A DNA stretch of 64,000 bases from the NCBI GenBank assembly GCA_029990175.1, contig JARKIP010000564.1, positions 62,001 to 126,000 on the forward strand, read 5' to 3'. Under the pieces are notes generated by a model. It made no database searches, was not told where the DNA came from, and saw only the letters and a list, made by a program, of their open reading frames with translations. This document shows positions 1 through 11,378 of this stretch, in pieces. Position 1 is the stretch's first letter. Every line of letters starts with the position of its first letter. Source of the stretch: Petunia secreta. Lineage: Eukaryota; Streptophyta; Magnoliopsida; Solanales; Solanaceae. The position numbers and the translations under genes were made by a program.

Positions 1-419
1 ATGTCCGACATCTGAAGATTGATTTTACCACCAAAGTACTGCTTCAGAAGCCTCTGACCCATATTCATAGCAGGTGTATCAAACAATTACTCACGGTTTG
101 CAGAAAATCTCAAACCAGTGTAAAGATGATATTCTTCAGGACCAAAATGTATTAGATGACCAAAAATATTAAAATTTAATGTATTCGGATCACTGCTCAC
201 AATACGTGACAATAATAAGCAATGCAGTAATCTCATAGAAGTTTTGTACGACCGCAACTTCACAAAGCTTCGAAACACACCCTCTGTAAGCTTCTTATAC
301 TGTGCTACACTGAACTTTGAAATTATATCATCCAATTTGTGCTCCCCTTGCCAATATGCATTCATGTTGAACCAGCGGTCAAATGAATACACTAGATTCC
401 CTTCCATACCAACATCCAT
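1..419 (-). pseudogene. DUF1985-domain gene fragment, nonsense-interrupted
   Basis: From an ATG at 419 the minus strand encodes a DUF1985-like segment: FDRWFNMNAYWQGEHKLDDI, then LHCLLLSRIVSSDPNTLNF and FNIFGHLIHFGPEEYHLYTG. The order matches the gene at 42,570 (W..ND.QWKG, then LINCFLQSQIVSLD, then FKVFGDIVDFTADDFHVVSG). The frame meets a TAA at 87-89, beyond which it continues as a plausible domain (LFDTPAMNMGQ, then LLKQYFGGKI) to the window edge, so I read a single nonsense codon rather than the natural end. A GTGAGT at the same place could instead be a splice donor. DUF1985 proteins are known in plant MULEs, usually upstream of a C48 protease region. The function of the domain is not established here. 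Confidence 0.65.
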
Positions 420-477
420 ATTCAAAAAAGCTAACAATAAAAATAAACTATCAGTCACACATACAAAATAAAAAAAT

Positions 478-803
478 ACAGGTTTGAACTTCCATCCTTG
501 GAGATAGAAGTTCATTCTTAGTGGACTGAACACACACACACACGCACACACACAGAGAGTTGATAATAAGAAGTTCAATCAATGTGGATAGAACTTCAGT
601 CCATGTGGTTTGAACGTCCATCCTTGGAGACAGAAGTTCATTCCTAGTGGACTGAACACACACACACACGCGCGCGCGCACACACACACAGAGACACACA
701 GAGTGAGTTGATAATAAGAAGTTCAATCAATGTGGATAGAACTTCAATAAAATGTAGTTTGAACTTCCATCCTTGGAGACAGAAGTTCATTCCTAGTGGA
801 CTG

Positions 804-862
<59 letters not shown>

Positions 863-900
863 GTTAAGTACACACACACACACACACACACTTAAACTTC
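478..900. repeat. Three ~130-150 bp tandem units with embedded (AC)n tracts
   Basis: Three units begin near 483, 611 and 760. Each runs from a shared block (TTGAAC, CATCCTTGGAGA, AGAAGTTCATTC, TAGTGGACTGAA) into an (AC)n or (CG)n-containing dinucleotide tract and then into GTTGATAATAAGAAGTTCAA. The dinucleotide tract grows from the first to the third unit (longest near 805-860). Reading frames across the tract encode only Cys-Val or Thr-His runs and are not genes. Confidence 0.85.
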
Positions 901-1429
901 AATAAAATGTGATTTGAACTTCAATCAGTAGCATTTCAAAACTTCATTCTAATAATCCTACTCAACTTAAAATGCAACTACTAAATACGGAAAAAACATA
1001 CAAATTTAAACTTAAATAACGTTACTTAACTTAACCAGCACAAATTTAACATATATTTCACAAAAAAATTCAAAAAAAAGGGTCATACCTGCTAATACAA
1101 ATTTCAGACTGCAATGGTGAAGAGAAATATGTTATTCAACGTACTAATGCAACAGTGAAGAAAAAAATGGAAAACTGAGAAGATTTTCGCATGAACATAC
1201 AAGTGAAAAAGTAAAGACAGTTGCATAATTAGAGGGGTAATGGAAGAAGAAGTTTGAAAAAAACCCTGTCAATTCGGAAAAGATGAGGGATAATTTAGTA
1301 TTTTAAGTATAGGCTTGTTTAATGTAAAGGCCCAAAAGTGGCCTATAGTATAAGATCAAAGAAAATAGTGGCCTCAAACTAAATACCGGTGTTAAAAGTT
1401 ACCTCTGGGCAAAATATTTACCTGTTTAT

Positions 1430-2229
1430 TAGAAGCTTATGGGCCAGCTTCTTTATCCAAAATAGGAATCCAACTAAATATTAACCCATTATTGTTTATA
1501 GGGTTGCCCACTAGCCTAAACATATTACCCACTAGCCCAAATATATTACCCACTCATATCCATTAACTTTGCCCTTACATAAAATATTCATAAATTATTT
1601 ACACACCGTATCCATTTCATTTCAGGCCCATGTCCACCTCCATAATTGAGCCCTGTACCTTTTCACTCTTCTTTTTTTTTTTTTTTTTTGTTTCCTTTCT
1701 AATTCAAGTTTTTTATCTCCAAAATCTTTCTTTTTATTTATTTTTTTACTTTAATGTATTTTCATTCACTTTTTTGCTCCATTTGTCTTTATTTTTTTCG
1801 TTTTTCTTTTTAATACTAGTGAAAATAAATTAAGACAATATATACATTTCTTTTAATCTTTATGTTAGTTGATTTTTTTCTCCTTTTTCTATATTAGTGC
1901 GAACACTAACAGATATAAGATACATTTTTTCTTCTTATTTTTTCTTTTGTTCATTATTAAGTGATAACAAATAAATGGAGTATAATATATTTTTTTTAGT
2001 TTAAAATGATATAACAACAAATAATTGGTACAATATAACTTTTTTATTTTCTATTTTTCCTTTTTTTATATAGAATTTACGAAAAATAGCTGATATATGT
2101 ATATCTTTCTATCTTTTTATTTCCTTCTTTTTTTAGTAGAATAAAAGCTTTAATAGTGAAAAGACATTACGAATATAATATACATTTTTTACTTTATTTT
2201 TATAATATATTATATTATATACCACAAGA
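1430..2229. other. AT-rich non-coding DNA with poly-T tracts
   Basis: This stretch holds a short duplicated block (ATTACCCACTAGCC-like, 1,505-1,560) and many T-rich tracts, including a ~20-base run at 1,671-1,690. It has no supportable coding frame. It is probably the left end of the non-coding palindrome-rich element that continues to 4,646 and resumes at 20,397. Confidence 0.5.
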
Positions 2230-4641
2230 GTATATAATTATATTGGGCTGCAATTCTATTGTACACCAGTAAGGTATATTGTATACTGTAAATGTATATA
2301 ATAGAAAATTTTATTTGTGTAATATGTTCATATTGTATAATCTTAAGTTATACTATAGACCTTTCAATTATATCATTCAAAATATTCACTAAAAAAATAA
2401 ATGCTATACCCAAAGAGTATTACACAGTATACCGAAAAGATATATTATATTCAAAATAATAAAATTCAAAATATCAATTTGTTCGATAACAACTCATACT
2501 TTAATTCAAAAACAAAAAAACGTATACCAAAAGAGTATATGTTATACCAAAAATATATACTAAATTCAAAACAACATAATTTGAGACATTCATTTGTTCG
2601 ATAGCAACTCACACATCGATCCAAACATTAAAGTTGTATACAAAAAAAGTATACAGTATAGCAAAAAGGTATACTCTATTTAAAAGAGCAAACAAACAAA
2701 AACACCAGTTTGTTCTGTAGAGCTCACACTTCAATCCAAACACTAAAAGGTATACTAAAAAAATATACGATATGCCAAAAAGGTATTCTGTATTTAAAAT
2801 AATAAAAAATAAAAAATTAAAGTATACTATTTGAAAACATAAAACATAGCATTCTTCAAAGGAAAAATAACACTATATACTGTAAAAGTATACAATATAC
2901 TCTAAAGGTATACAACGATAACAAAAAGGGTGAGTATACTATTTCAAAGCATATCGATATTAAAAGATAAAAATAACATTGTATACTGTAAAAGTATACG
3001 GTGACTCCAAGGGCATATAGTATACTCAAAGGGTATAGTGATAACCAAAAAATTGGTGTATACTATTTCAAAACATGCACTATTTAAATAAAAAATAGTA
3101 TTATATACTGTAAAAGGATATGATATACTCAAGGTATACAACTAAAGTAAATTATATACTACAACTATATACGATTTCTAAAAATTAATGTCGTATACTA
3201 TTGCAATATGCAAATGAAGTATAACTGTAATAAACTATATAGTAGTATACTGTTACAGTTTACTGCAGTAGTATACTATTGTAGTATATAGTTTATGCAG
3301 TTTTTCTTTGATTTTCAACTCATAAATTCGATCTCAAGAACCTCGAATTGGTTCCAAATACAATCAAACTTTAGCCTGAACTTTTCAAAGATACTAGAGA
3401 CAATATATTTTACAACACCCAGTTCGAATCAAACAACAAATAAATAAATAAGAAATTCATATTCAAGGGCTTCAAGTTCAAAAATGGTAGATATTCAAAA
3501 ATCATCTCTTGAATACCTCAATTCAACTCCAAAAGATATTAAAATTTGGTATGAACTTTTCAAAAGGTACTAGAAATATTATTTTACAACACCCATTTTG
3601 AATCAAAATATTAATAAAAATTTAAAATTTTATATTCAAGAGCTTCAAGCTCAACAATGGTGTGTATTCAAAAGTCATCTTCCAAGCACCTCAACTCAAC
3701 CCCAAATGCAACCAAAATTTAGTATGAACTTGCTCAAAGCAATAAAAATAATATGTTTACTTTATTATTAATATACCAATATAATATATTGTATAGCACA
3801 AGAGTATATAATTATATTGAACTTCAATATAATAGCATATCAATAAGGTATATTGTATACTACGAAAGTATGCAATATAAAATCTTGTTTATGTAGTATA
3901 CCAATAATGTATACTTATCGGTTATACTACGGACTTCTCTTTGAAATAAAATGTATACTAAAAGAATATACGATGTACCAAAAAAGTATATTGTATTCAA
4001 AAAAATAAAATTCAAATATAAAAAGGTGTATATCAAAAAAGTATACAGTACTTAGAATAATCAAATTTGAAATATTCATTTGTTCGATAGTAGATCACAC
4101 ATCCAAACAGGAAAAGGTATACGAAAAGAGTATACAATAATAAAATTCAAAATATGTATTTGTTTGATAGCAACTTACACTTCGATTTAAAAACAATTGT
4201 GTATAACAAAGGAGTATATAAATCCAGTTAATGTATACCGTTGTAGTAAACTGTATACTATAGCAGGACACTATTATAGTGTACAATTGAAGTATACAAG
4301 TAGAAAACTGATTATTGTAGTAGCATACTATTACAATATACAGTTGAAGTATATAAGTAGTAAACAATATACTATAGCTATATATTATTGCAGTATACAA
4401 TTGAAGTATACTGTTGTAATATACACTTTCACAAGTAATTCTTCTTTAATTTCCAGCTTAAAAGTAAACAGTTATAGCAAAACTGTATACTATAGCAATA
4501 TACTCTTTTAGAAAACTATAACAGTATACAGTTGAAATACACATGTAGTAAACCGTATACTATAGCAGCAAATTATTATAATAGTTTGTAACAATATACT
4601 ATTATAGTATACAGTTTAATTATGCAGATATTTTTCCTTTG
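2230..4641. repeat. Dense array of GTATAC-type short palindromes with an embedded ~172 bp repeat block
   Basis: At 2,230-3,300 and again at 3,750-4,620 the sequence is saturated with variants of GTATAC and of longer imperfect palindromes such as TATACTGTAAAAGTATAC, TATACTATTGTAGTATA and GTATACAGTATAC. Between them (3,300-3,750) lie two copies of a ~172 bp unit, recognised by GAATCAAACAA, CATATTCAAG and CTTCAAGTTCAA. Frames through this region are short and low-complexity. I see no gene. The same ~172 bp unit reappears at 20,400-20,870 in the same orientation, showing that the two flanks were one element before the LTR retrotransposon inserted at 4,646. Confidence 0.8.
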
Positions 4642-4646
4642 ATTTG

Positions 4647-5193
4647 TGATAGTAGGCCACATTTATACATAATTGAATGTGTTTTACCCATACTTTGGTA
4701 CACTCTAGTGACGTTTAATGTTAAAAATGTGGTAAATTGAGCTAATTGGTTGTATTTTGATGTATAGGAGGCTAATAATGCCAAAGGAAGATGATTTGAG
4801 CGAAAATGGAGCCAAAAAGCAAAATCTAGAGGAATTTAAGGATGTGGTGCGTTGTAAGACCATAGCACAGCCCCAAGACGAAATTTTGATGAAGAAAAAT
4901 ATTTTCGAGGCAGTGAGCTAACCCCCCCATCGCATAGCCATCGCATGGGAGAAGAGAAAAATGATCCTAGGGCGTTTTGGAGTAGCTGTGCATCACACAG
5001 GACAAAGAGGGAAGTTCCAGGAGCCTTGTGTTGTAGTTGTGCTTCACACAGCTATAGCACCAGGGAAAAATTTCTGCAGTTTTGTAAAGCGGGGCAGTTT
5101 GATCATTTGGCTCAAGGACGTGATATAAATGCCAAAAGACGATTTTGAGAGCAGTTCTCAACCTAGAAAAAACAAGAAGAAGGCTAGGGCAGT
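4647..5193 (+). repeat. 5' LTR of the outer element, first part
   Basis: This is the left portion of the 5' LTR, up to and including the GCAGT target duplicated by the nested Tat insertion. It matches 19,096-19,614 of the 3' LTR. The reading frames at 4,945-5,161 are conserved in both LTRs only because the LTRs are copies; they resemble no protein I know. Confidence 0.92.
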
Positions 5194-5920
5194 TGTTTAA
5201 CCTAGATCCGATTTTAGGCCAATTAACAATTAAATTTCTATTTACGGAGTCACGATCAATAGTTTAGATTAAGAGTTTAGCCGATTTAAATACGGAATTA
5301 CGTTAACTACACGATTATGAATATATGCGCGATTTTCGATGATGATGTAATGATAATTAACGATGATATGAAAGTAATACGAAGCAACTGAAGATAAATA
5401 AGACTAGAGTGCGAATTAAATAGATTGAAGGAATAGTATTAGATCGCTTGGTCTCGATGAGGATCCATTGATATTGATTACATTTGTAGACTTGACAACG
5501 AAACATGCAGTAGTATAAACGATGAACAATATTGAGCTAGAGCGAAGAGAGTATTTTATTGATATTGTAGATAGAGAATAGAATGTGTCTTACAACGATT
5601 CGAAAATAAACGCTATATTTAGATTTACTAGGCAGCCGTTGGGTACGTAACTGCTGGGTATGTAACCGTTGGGTACGTAACCACTGGGTATGTAACCGTT
5701 GCCCTTGTAACCATTCACTGAGTAGTCGCGTGTGAATAGGTAACTGTTAATTTAAATCGCATCGATGCGGAGAGGCGTTACGTAACTGCCTTGGGTCTGC
5801 TCGTGGTAACCGCCTAGCCAATCATCTGTCTATTAGATGTCTGCCCGAGGAAACCTCTGCCCGTGCCACGTGGCAGACACGTGTCACTCTTTTAAGTGAC
5901 AATGGTTTTTATCCAATACA
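5194..5920 (-). repeat. 3' LTR of the Tat element
   Basis: The 727-bp LTR matches 15,998-16,708 along its length, with small indels and substitutions (for example a repeated GGGTACGTAACC/GGGTATGTAACC block near 5,640-5,705). On the minus strand it is preceded by a purine-rich tract containing GTGCGGGGA (plus-strand 5,921-5,940), the likely polypurine tract. Confidence 0.93.
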
Positions 5921-6333
5921 GATAGTCCCCGCACTTCTCGAGCAGAGTTTTGCTCGAGGAGTGGATGTGAATTTTTGGCGGGAAATTTTATTTGAAAAGC
6001 CCAACCTTCATCTGCAACATGACAAATCTCAGTGACGTGCGCATTAAATGCGCGATGTAAAAAGTAACTGTGCCAGAAACGTCCACACGTCCGCCGTCAG
6101 TTTCGAAGTGACTACTGCGCTCCCCAAGAGCAAAAGTAATGATTTTTAACCGCCTCAGTCACGCGCACACGTCTGTTGTCAGCCGTGAGGTGACCGCTGC
6201 GCGTCAGAGCAATGATGTTGCTTCGGAACTCGATGAAACCTACTTTCTCTTTTGACGGTTAGATCTAATCGTAATCTCTTCGATGATCTCTACGTGTCTT
6301 GCGAAAACTTGATGGGTTGGACCTGTTTACTTC

Positions 6334-6341
6334 TATAAATA
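6334..6341 (+). promoter_or_regulatory. TATA box for the antisense ORF
   Basis: TATAAATA followed by GGGG lies 112 bases upstream of the ATG at 6,453 and reads in the direction opposite to gag-pol. Its position suggests that the antisense ORF has its own RNA polymerase II promoter within the element. Confidence 0.6.
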
Positions 6342-6452
6342 GGGGTTTGTCGAATTTTACCCCTTTCGCTTGCTTTTACTTTAAACTTCCGAATCTTTAA
6401 AACCCTTGAATTTTCTTCAATTTTCCTTCTAACTTTCGATTCCTCTTTAACT

Positions 6453-9172
6453 ATGTCTCCAAAGGCTAAGAAGAATTTAAACATGGACGCCGTCGCCGGT
6501 AGTTCTTCCACGGCTACCCCTAGATCCAAGGCCGCTCAGGCCCCTGCTTTAGAAATCATCCTTAAGAACTGGGGTAAACTGGAAAAGGCCTGCAGCGTTA
6601 AGGCTTTCAACAATCATGGTGATGTACGCGTATGGCCAGCGTACAGATTCAAATCCGGGATCACGTCGGAGATGATACCTCGAGTTAGAAAGGACTGCGG
6701 CTAGGACGCGAGTGTTCCCATTTTGCCGGTATGTGAAAATGAGAACATTACTTCTCATAGGGCAGGGTGGACGACCATGTCCACCTACCCATTCATTGTT
6801 GGTTGCACGTTACCCTCCATCCTATACTCGACAGGCTTTATAGGGAGTATTTTCTCTGCCCGGAGCAACTGAGCCCCAACATGTATAGAAAATTTATTGA
6901 CTGGTTTGCTGAAGAGAACAGTCAAAGTTTTGAGTATGAGCACTTTATTTCTTTGTACAGTATTCAAAATTTTAAAGATGGATTCGTCAATGCCAGAATG
7001 CGTGGAAGCAAAGGATTGATATGCAGTTCTGAGGACACCAATGACCGGGGTTGGTTGCACCAGTACATATTTGTGCGCACCCAGGCATTGTCTCTCAACT
7101 CCAAGACCCCTCTCTCCGAGAACTGGAATAAGAGGTGTAAGTCCCCGAGTTTTACTTTGGAATTTTCATTTTTCCCCTTTTCGTTTATTTATTCCTTTGA
7201 TTCTGCCTTACAGCCACCAAGCTGCCCTATGATAAGCTCATATTGGTTGATGAGCTGAAAGCGTAGGTTGAGGCCATTCTGGAGAAGTTCCCTGTCGAGC
7301 AGAGGGAATGGACGTACTTTACCACGCAAAAGGGTCTGACCGCAAAGACTCACGGTGAGAACTTTTTGCTGTTGCAGCTATTTCTTCTCTTCGTGGCTTT
7401 GCTGTATCTAACCATTCCACCTTTTTACAGGTCTAGGCACACAAGGAGACTTCTTCCCTGCCCCTCCCCTTCAGGCTGTGCCGTCAGGACCTGCTTTTGA
7501 CCCTGAGGATGAGGTCGCAGCCATAAGGGTCGCAGTGGAGGCAATGCGCAGGAGGGAAGGTGGAGAGGAGTTATTGTCTAGCGGCATTAGCTCTCTAAAG
7601 AGAAAGAAGAAGAGCCAAGGTGAGGGCGGAGCACGGAAGAAGGCTTCTCGCAAGGCTTCCGTGGCTGCAGAGAAGACCTCAGCCGTTGGAGGGGAGAATC
7701 CGCCCAGGGCTAGTGTGCCCAGGCCTGAAGAAGAAAGTGTCAAGACTTCTGCTGCGGTCCTTGAGTCTGCACGGGGAGAGGGCTTTGAAAAGGAAGTGAT
7801 CGACTTCTGCGACAAGAAGAAGGATGAGGAGGAAACCTCCCGTGCTCTGGAAGGGAGTCCCCGAGTTTATGACGAGGTAAAGGCAGGCTCTTCTCGTGCA
7901 GACAAGGGTAAAATAAAGATTGGCCAAGAAGAAGAAGGAGGAGAAGAAGAGATCCCCCAAGAGGGCGGCCAGAGTCCCCGTGTTTTTTATTTCGAGGACT
8001 TGGAGAACGTGGCCGCTGAGGGGGAGGTGCCTGTTTGTTTGCACGAATGCGATACAAGAGATCCTGGAGTGGCGAATGATTATGATATCTTAAGGACAAG
8101 GCTCACTCGGCGGACCACCATCAGCAGTCTGACTGGACCAAGGGACATTCGGGGCGTGCGCTATAAATTTGGCCCCAACTTTCCCTCTGAGCAGGCTAGG
8201 GAGCCTAAATACTGCGAGAGGGAATGCACCATGAAGCTAGCCCCCAATGTCAACTTCGTGACTAGGGCGGGCAGTTTAGCCAAGGAAGTTTCATCGCTCA
8301 TTGGTCCCCGCGAAGAATGGACAATGAGGGAGATGAGTGATGAAGATCTGGCTTTTGCTATTGCTGCTGACTCTGCTCGGGTAAGTGCTTTCTTAATACT
8401 TTCTTGAGTCGGAAGTAATTTTGAATTTACACTTCTAACCTCATTTTTTTTGCTGTTTCAGTCAAGTTTGATGGCTGCCGAGTTGATGTTCCGTTCCAGG
8501 ATCTACAATCCTGATGAGGTGCTAAAACTGAAGAAATAATTGCTAAAGACTCTGAAGGAGAACAAAGCTCTGGTAGAGAGGTGTGGTTTCCTCGAGGGTG
8601 AAGTTAACCGGTTGGCTGCGTCCAACAATAAATGAGTTGAACAGATTAACAAGCTTACCGAGGAAAAGGACCTTCTTTCCGAAGAGAAAGAGGGGTTCGC
8701 CCAATCTGCCCGGGACTTGGAGGCTCTGCTTGAAGAACACAACTCTTTGATGAACAAGGCACTCGATGAGCGTGGATCTTTAGAGATGGACCTACGGAAG
8801 GCTAAAGAGGAATCCGTTAGTGCTCAAGCTGAGCTTCAAGCCGCCAGGGACCAAGTTGCCCAGTCAATGAGCGTTCAAGTCTCGTTATCCAAGGACTTGG
8901 CCAACTTGCGTGATTAGTTTGAGATCAAGGCGAAGCTTACTGCGCTTGAAACCAAGCGAATACTGCTTGAGCAGGTCCACGCAGGTCAGATCAACGTCAA
9001 GGAAGTAATACTGAAAGCAAAGCGTGCCGTTCGCGAAGTGAGGCAAGTGTTGAACCTTTCTCCTGAAGAGTCTGACGAAGAGGACGATGAAGATGGTGTT
9101 GAGTGCTCGGGTGACGATGACGGAGTCGATGGAGCTGGTGCATCGGGTTCTAGTCAGAGTCCCCAAAATTAA
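6453..9172 (+). pseudogene. Multi-exon antisense ORF of the Tat element (gypsy-type transposon protein family)
   Basis: The plus strand between pol and 3' LTR holds a spliced gene opposite to gag-pol. Exon 1 (6,453-~7,137) encodes SPKAKKNLNM and, after a TAG at 6,702 and a frameshift near 6,770, LSPNMYRKFIDWF and GWLHQYIFVRTQAL, which resemble the plant 'putative gypsy type transposon' family (PF04195). GT-AG introns lie at about 7,138-7,213, 7,353-7,431 and 8,380-8,461. Exon 3 is basic/acidic (KRKKKS, EEEGGEEE). Exon 4 is a long coiled coil (heptads in 8,560-9,020) ending in an acidic tail (SPEESDEEDDEDG). In-frame stops occur at about 7,264, 8,537, 8,633 and 8,917. Antisense ORFs are known in Tat elements; the role is unknown. 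Confidence 0.8.
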
Positions 9173-10169
9173 TGCCCCCCCCACCCCCGAATTGATCAAG
9201 TTTGTAGGTTTATGTATCCGGCGAGAGCTGGATAATTGGTTGTGGATAGAGTTCTCTTTGGGACCTTCTGATCCTTGTTTGGCCGGTTTCATTGGCCTTT
9301 GTCACTCAACAAAACTTCTGTCAGCCGCTTCGGCATTTTTATTGTTTCGTCAAGACAATGTATATATTTCCAGACCTTTTAATTCAATGGATATGTATAG
9401 CTTGAATCTTCGATCTTTGTAATTACGTTTGGATGCATTGTGGCCTTTGTTCCTTTTGTTTAAGCGCTTTTAGAAGTTTGAACTTTGCTAAATTCTGGTC
9501 TTTAAAAGCCTGTTCGTATGCTTTAACTTAGCCTTTCCCAAGGAAGAGGTCATAAGTCGTGAGTGGTCTGCGCAGATGCTTCATTCTGACTAGTCGTGGT
9601 CAATAGGTTCTGGCCGAATCGTTGGCCTTGCGAACAACTTTGCTTACCGTTTTTTGATAGTTGAAAGTCGACGCAGAAAGTTTGTAGTTTAACTCTGGCC
9701 GAGTCGCTGTCCTTGTGAACGACTTCTCTTATTTTCGTGGAAGCTTGTCACATAAAAGTTTTAAAAATCTGCCTTTTTACAAGGTCTTTTGCCTTTATGA
9801 AGGTCTTATCTGGCCTACAGGGGCCTCTTACCACCCTCATTGTTTTTATGTTGAAATGCGGGAAGTTTGAACATAAAAAGAGTTAAGGTTGGTCGTAGAT
9901 AAAAGAACACATATAACCAACGAAGAGTGTGTCCGTTGAGGGATTTGAACCCACAGCCGCGAAGTTGAAGAACTTCGAGCTCTACCAGTTGAGCTAAACA
10001 GATCTGGCCTTGTTTAGGCCGTTAGTACCATTTAGGAGAAATATAATAAAAGTAAGAATGCCATAAAAGTAAAAGGTAGGAGCAGAATAACTGACCGTTT
10101 TACCATTCAGAAGTGGTACCTTTTGAGGTGAATCACATTCCAATTGTTTGGGATGATTGAGCTATCTGG
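9173..10169. other. Spacer between antisense ORF and pol
   Basis: About 1 kb separates the converging antisense ORF and pol. It contains two diverged copies of a block with TGGCCGA(A/G)TCG and CTTG(C/T)GAAC(A/G)A (near 9,610-9,640 and 9,698-9,725) and the tRNA-like sequence at 9,931-10,003. No coding frame is supported. It would contain the 3' ends of both transcripts. Confidence 0.6.
9931..10003 (-). tRNA. tRNA-like sequence between pol and the antisense ORF (probably non-functional)
   Basis: The minus strand folds as a cloverleaf: acceptor stem with 6 of 7 pairs (two of them T-A next to the D-arm, one T-G), box A TAGCTCAACTGG, D-stem GCTC/GAGC, anticodon stem CGAAG/CTTCG, T-arm around GGGTTCAAATCCC (box B) with one mismatch. 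The anticodon loop has 8 bases (TTCTTCAA), one too many. The best reading is a Lys(CUU)- or Glu-like decayed tRNA. It lies inside the retrotransposon, far from either PBS, so it is not the primer site. It could be a captured tRNA, a tRNA pseudogene or the head of a SINE. Confidence 0.7.
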
Positions 10170-10629
10170 TCATGCCAAACTGTAAGATCCCTTGCCGACT
10201 GATGCGACTACCTTGTAGGGGCCTTCCCAATTAGGGCATAATTTTCCCGGGTTCGCTTCTTGTGTGTTTTGGGATACTTTTCTTAATACAAAATCAGCAA
10301 CCTGGAAACTTCGTACGCGAAGTCCCTGATTATAGTATTGTTCGATTCGTTCCTTCTGGGCGACTACTCGTACTAGTGCTAGTTCCATTCATTCTTCGCG
10401 GAGATCTAATTCCTCGGAAATATTGATTGAGTTGGACTCTTCGGTAGCATGCGCATACCATAGACTGAGCTCTCCAATTTAAACTGGGATTAGGGCATCT
10501 GCGCCGTATACCAACGAGTAAGGTGTCTCCCCTGTACTCATTTTTATTGTCGTCCGATAAGCCTACCGTACACCGGGCAGTTCTTCTACCCAACATCCTT
10601 TGGCCTACTCAAGGCGCTTCTTGAGAGAC
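10170..10629 (-). pseudogene. Integrase C-terminal part with GPY motif (fragmented)
   Basis: Downstream of the integrase stop the same reading direction continues with several stops. Recognisable pieces are STGETPYSLVYGADALIP and, in an open frame from 10,388, LVRVVAQKERIEQYYNQ and NWEGPYKVVASVGKGSY. The last is the GPY/F module that ends many Ty3/gypsy integrases. I see no chromodomain, as expected for Tat. Confidence 0.8.
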
Positions 10630-11220
10630 TCAATGATTATTTTTGTTCATTGACTCTGCCTGTCCATTGGCAACCGGATGGTATGGAGAAGAGGTAATAC
10701 TTTTGATGTGTAAGTCGTCGAGGAACCTAGTCATTTTCTGGCCGATGAACTGTGGGCCATTATCCATGACTATTTCCTTAGGTGCTCCAAAGCGACATAC
10801 AACATACCGCCAAAGGAAGTCAATTACCTCTGTTTGCCGTATCTTTGCATACGCTGCCGTTTCGACCCATTTGGTAAAGTAATCGGTGATGATTAGCAAG
10901 AAACGTACCCCTCTCGGCGCAGCAGGAAGAGGGCCAACTATGTCCATTTCCCATTTCAAGAATGGCCACGGGGAGATTATTGAGTGGAGCAGTTTTGCCG
11001 GTTGATGGAGAAGATGCGCAAACCTTTGACATTTATCACATTTCTTGACAAAATCGTTTGTATCCTTCTCCATCTTATCCCAATAGCATCCTGCGCGGAT
11101 CAATTTGTGCGCTAACGCTTTGCGCCCAGAATGGTTACCACAACAACCTTCGTTGACTTCTCGCATCACGTAGTTGATCTGGTTTGGTCCTAGGCACTTG
11201 GTAATGGGCCCTGCGAACAT
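10630..11220 (-). pseudogene. Integrase (zinc-binding and catalytic core) of the Tat element
   Basis: This 196-codon frame has the His2-Cys2 zinc finger (VNEGCCGNHSGRKALAHKLI, then KKCDKCQRFA) and the D,D,E core: KWEMDIVGPLP, IVMDNGPQFIG and NGQAESMNK. It would insert the cDNA into chromosomes. All three acidic residues are present. The frame ends right after the catalytic Glu (NKNNH stop at 10,630), so the C-terminal domain is separated from the core by a nonsense codon. Confidence 0.92.
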
Positions 11221-11378
11221 CCTGCGATAAAGATCACCGTTGATGATTGTATATCGAGCAACTTTTATTCTGAGTTTGCGAGCAGCTTTCGCGTCATTGG
11301 GCAGAGTTCCATGAAGAATATAATTTGTAATTTCATTTCGCCAGTCCCAAGTTGCGTTTATAGCATTAACTCAAACTT

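Larger units (their letters stand above)
1..1425 (-). mobile_element. Right-hand end of a DUF1985-type MULE, cut by window edge
   Basis: The DUF1985 reading frame on the minus strand and the repeat-rich DNA to its right form the 5' flank of a Mutator-like element whose remainder lies outside the window. The presumed terminus is near 1,330-1,425. Its reverse complement (ACTTTTAACACC, then TTTGAGGCCACTATTTTC) resembles the left end of the large MULE near 41,305-41,350 (CACTTTGGCACC, then TAGCCTCTTTTC). No target-site duplication could be confirmed because only one end is present. The boundary is approximate. Confidence 0.45.

Noticed and set aside
451..905. Open frames encoding Cys-Val or Thr-His runs on both strands
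   Set aside because: They are direct translations of (AC)n/(GT)n dinucleotide repeats.
4945..5161. Conserved ORFs in the outer LTR (also 19,353-19,634)
   Set aside because: Conservation follows from LTR identity; the peptides match nothing and both strands are open.
9931..10003. Functional nuclear tRNA gene
   Set aside because: 8-base anticodon loop, acceptor and T-stem mismatches, and location inside a decayed retrotransposon.
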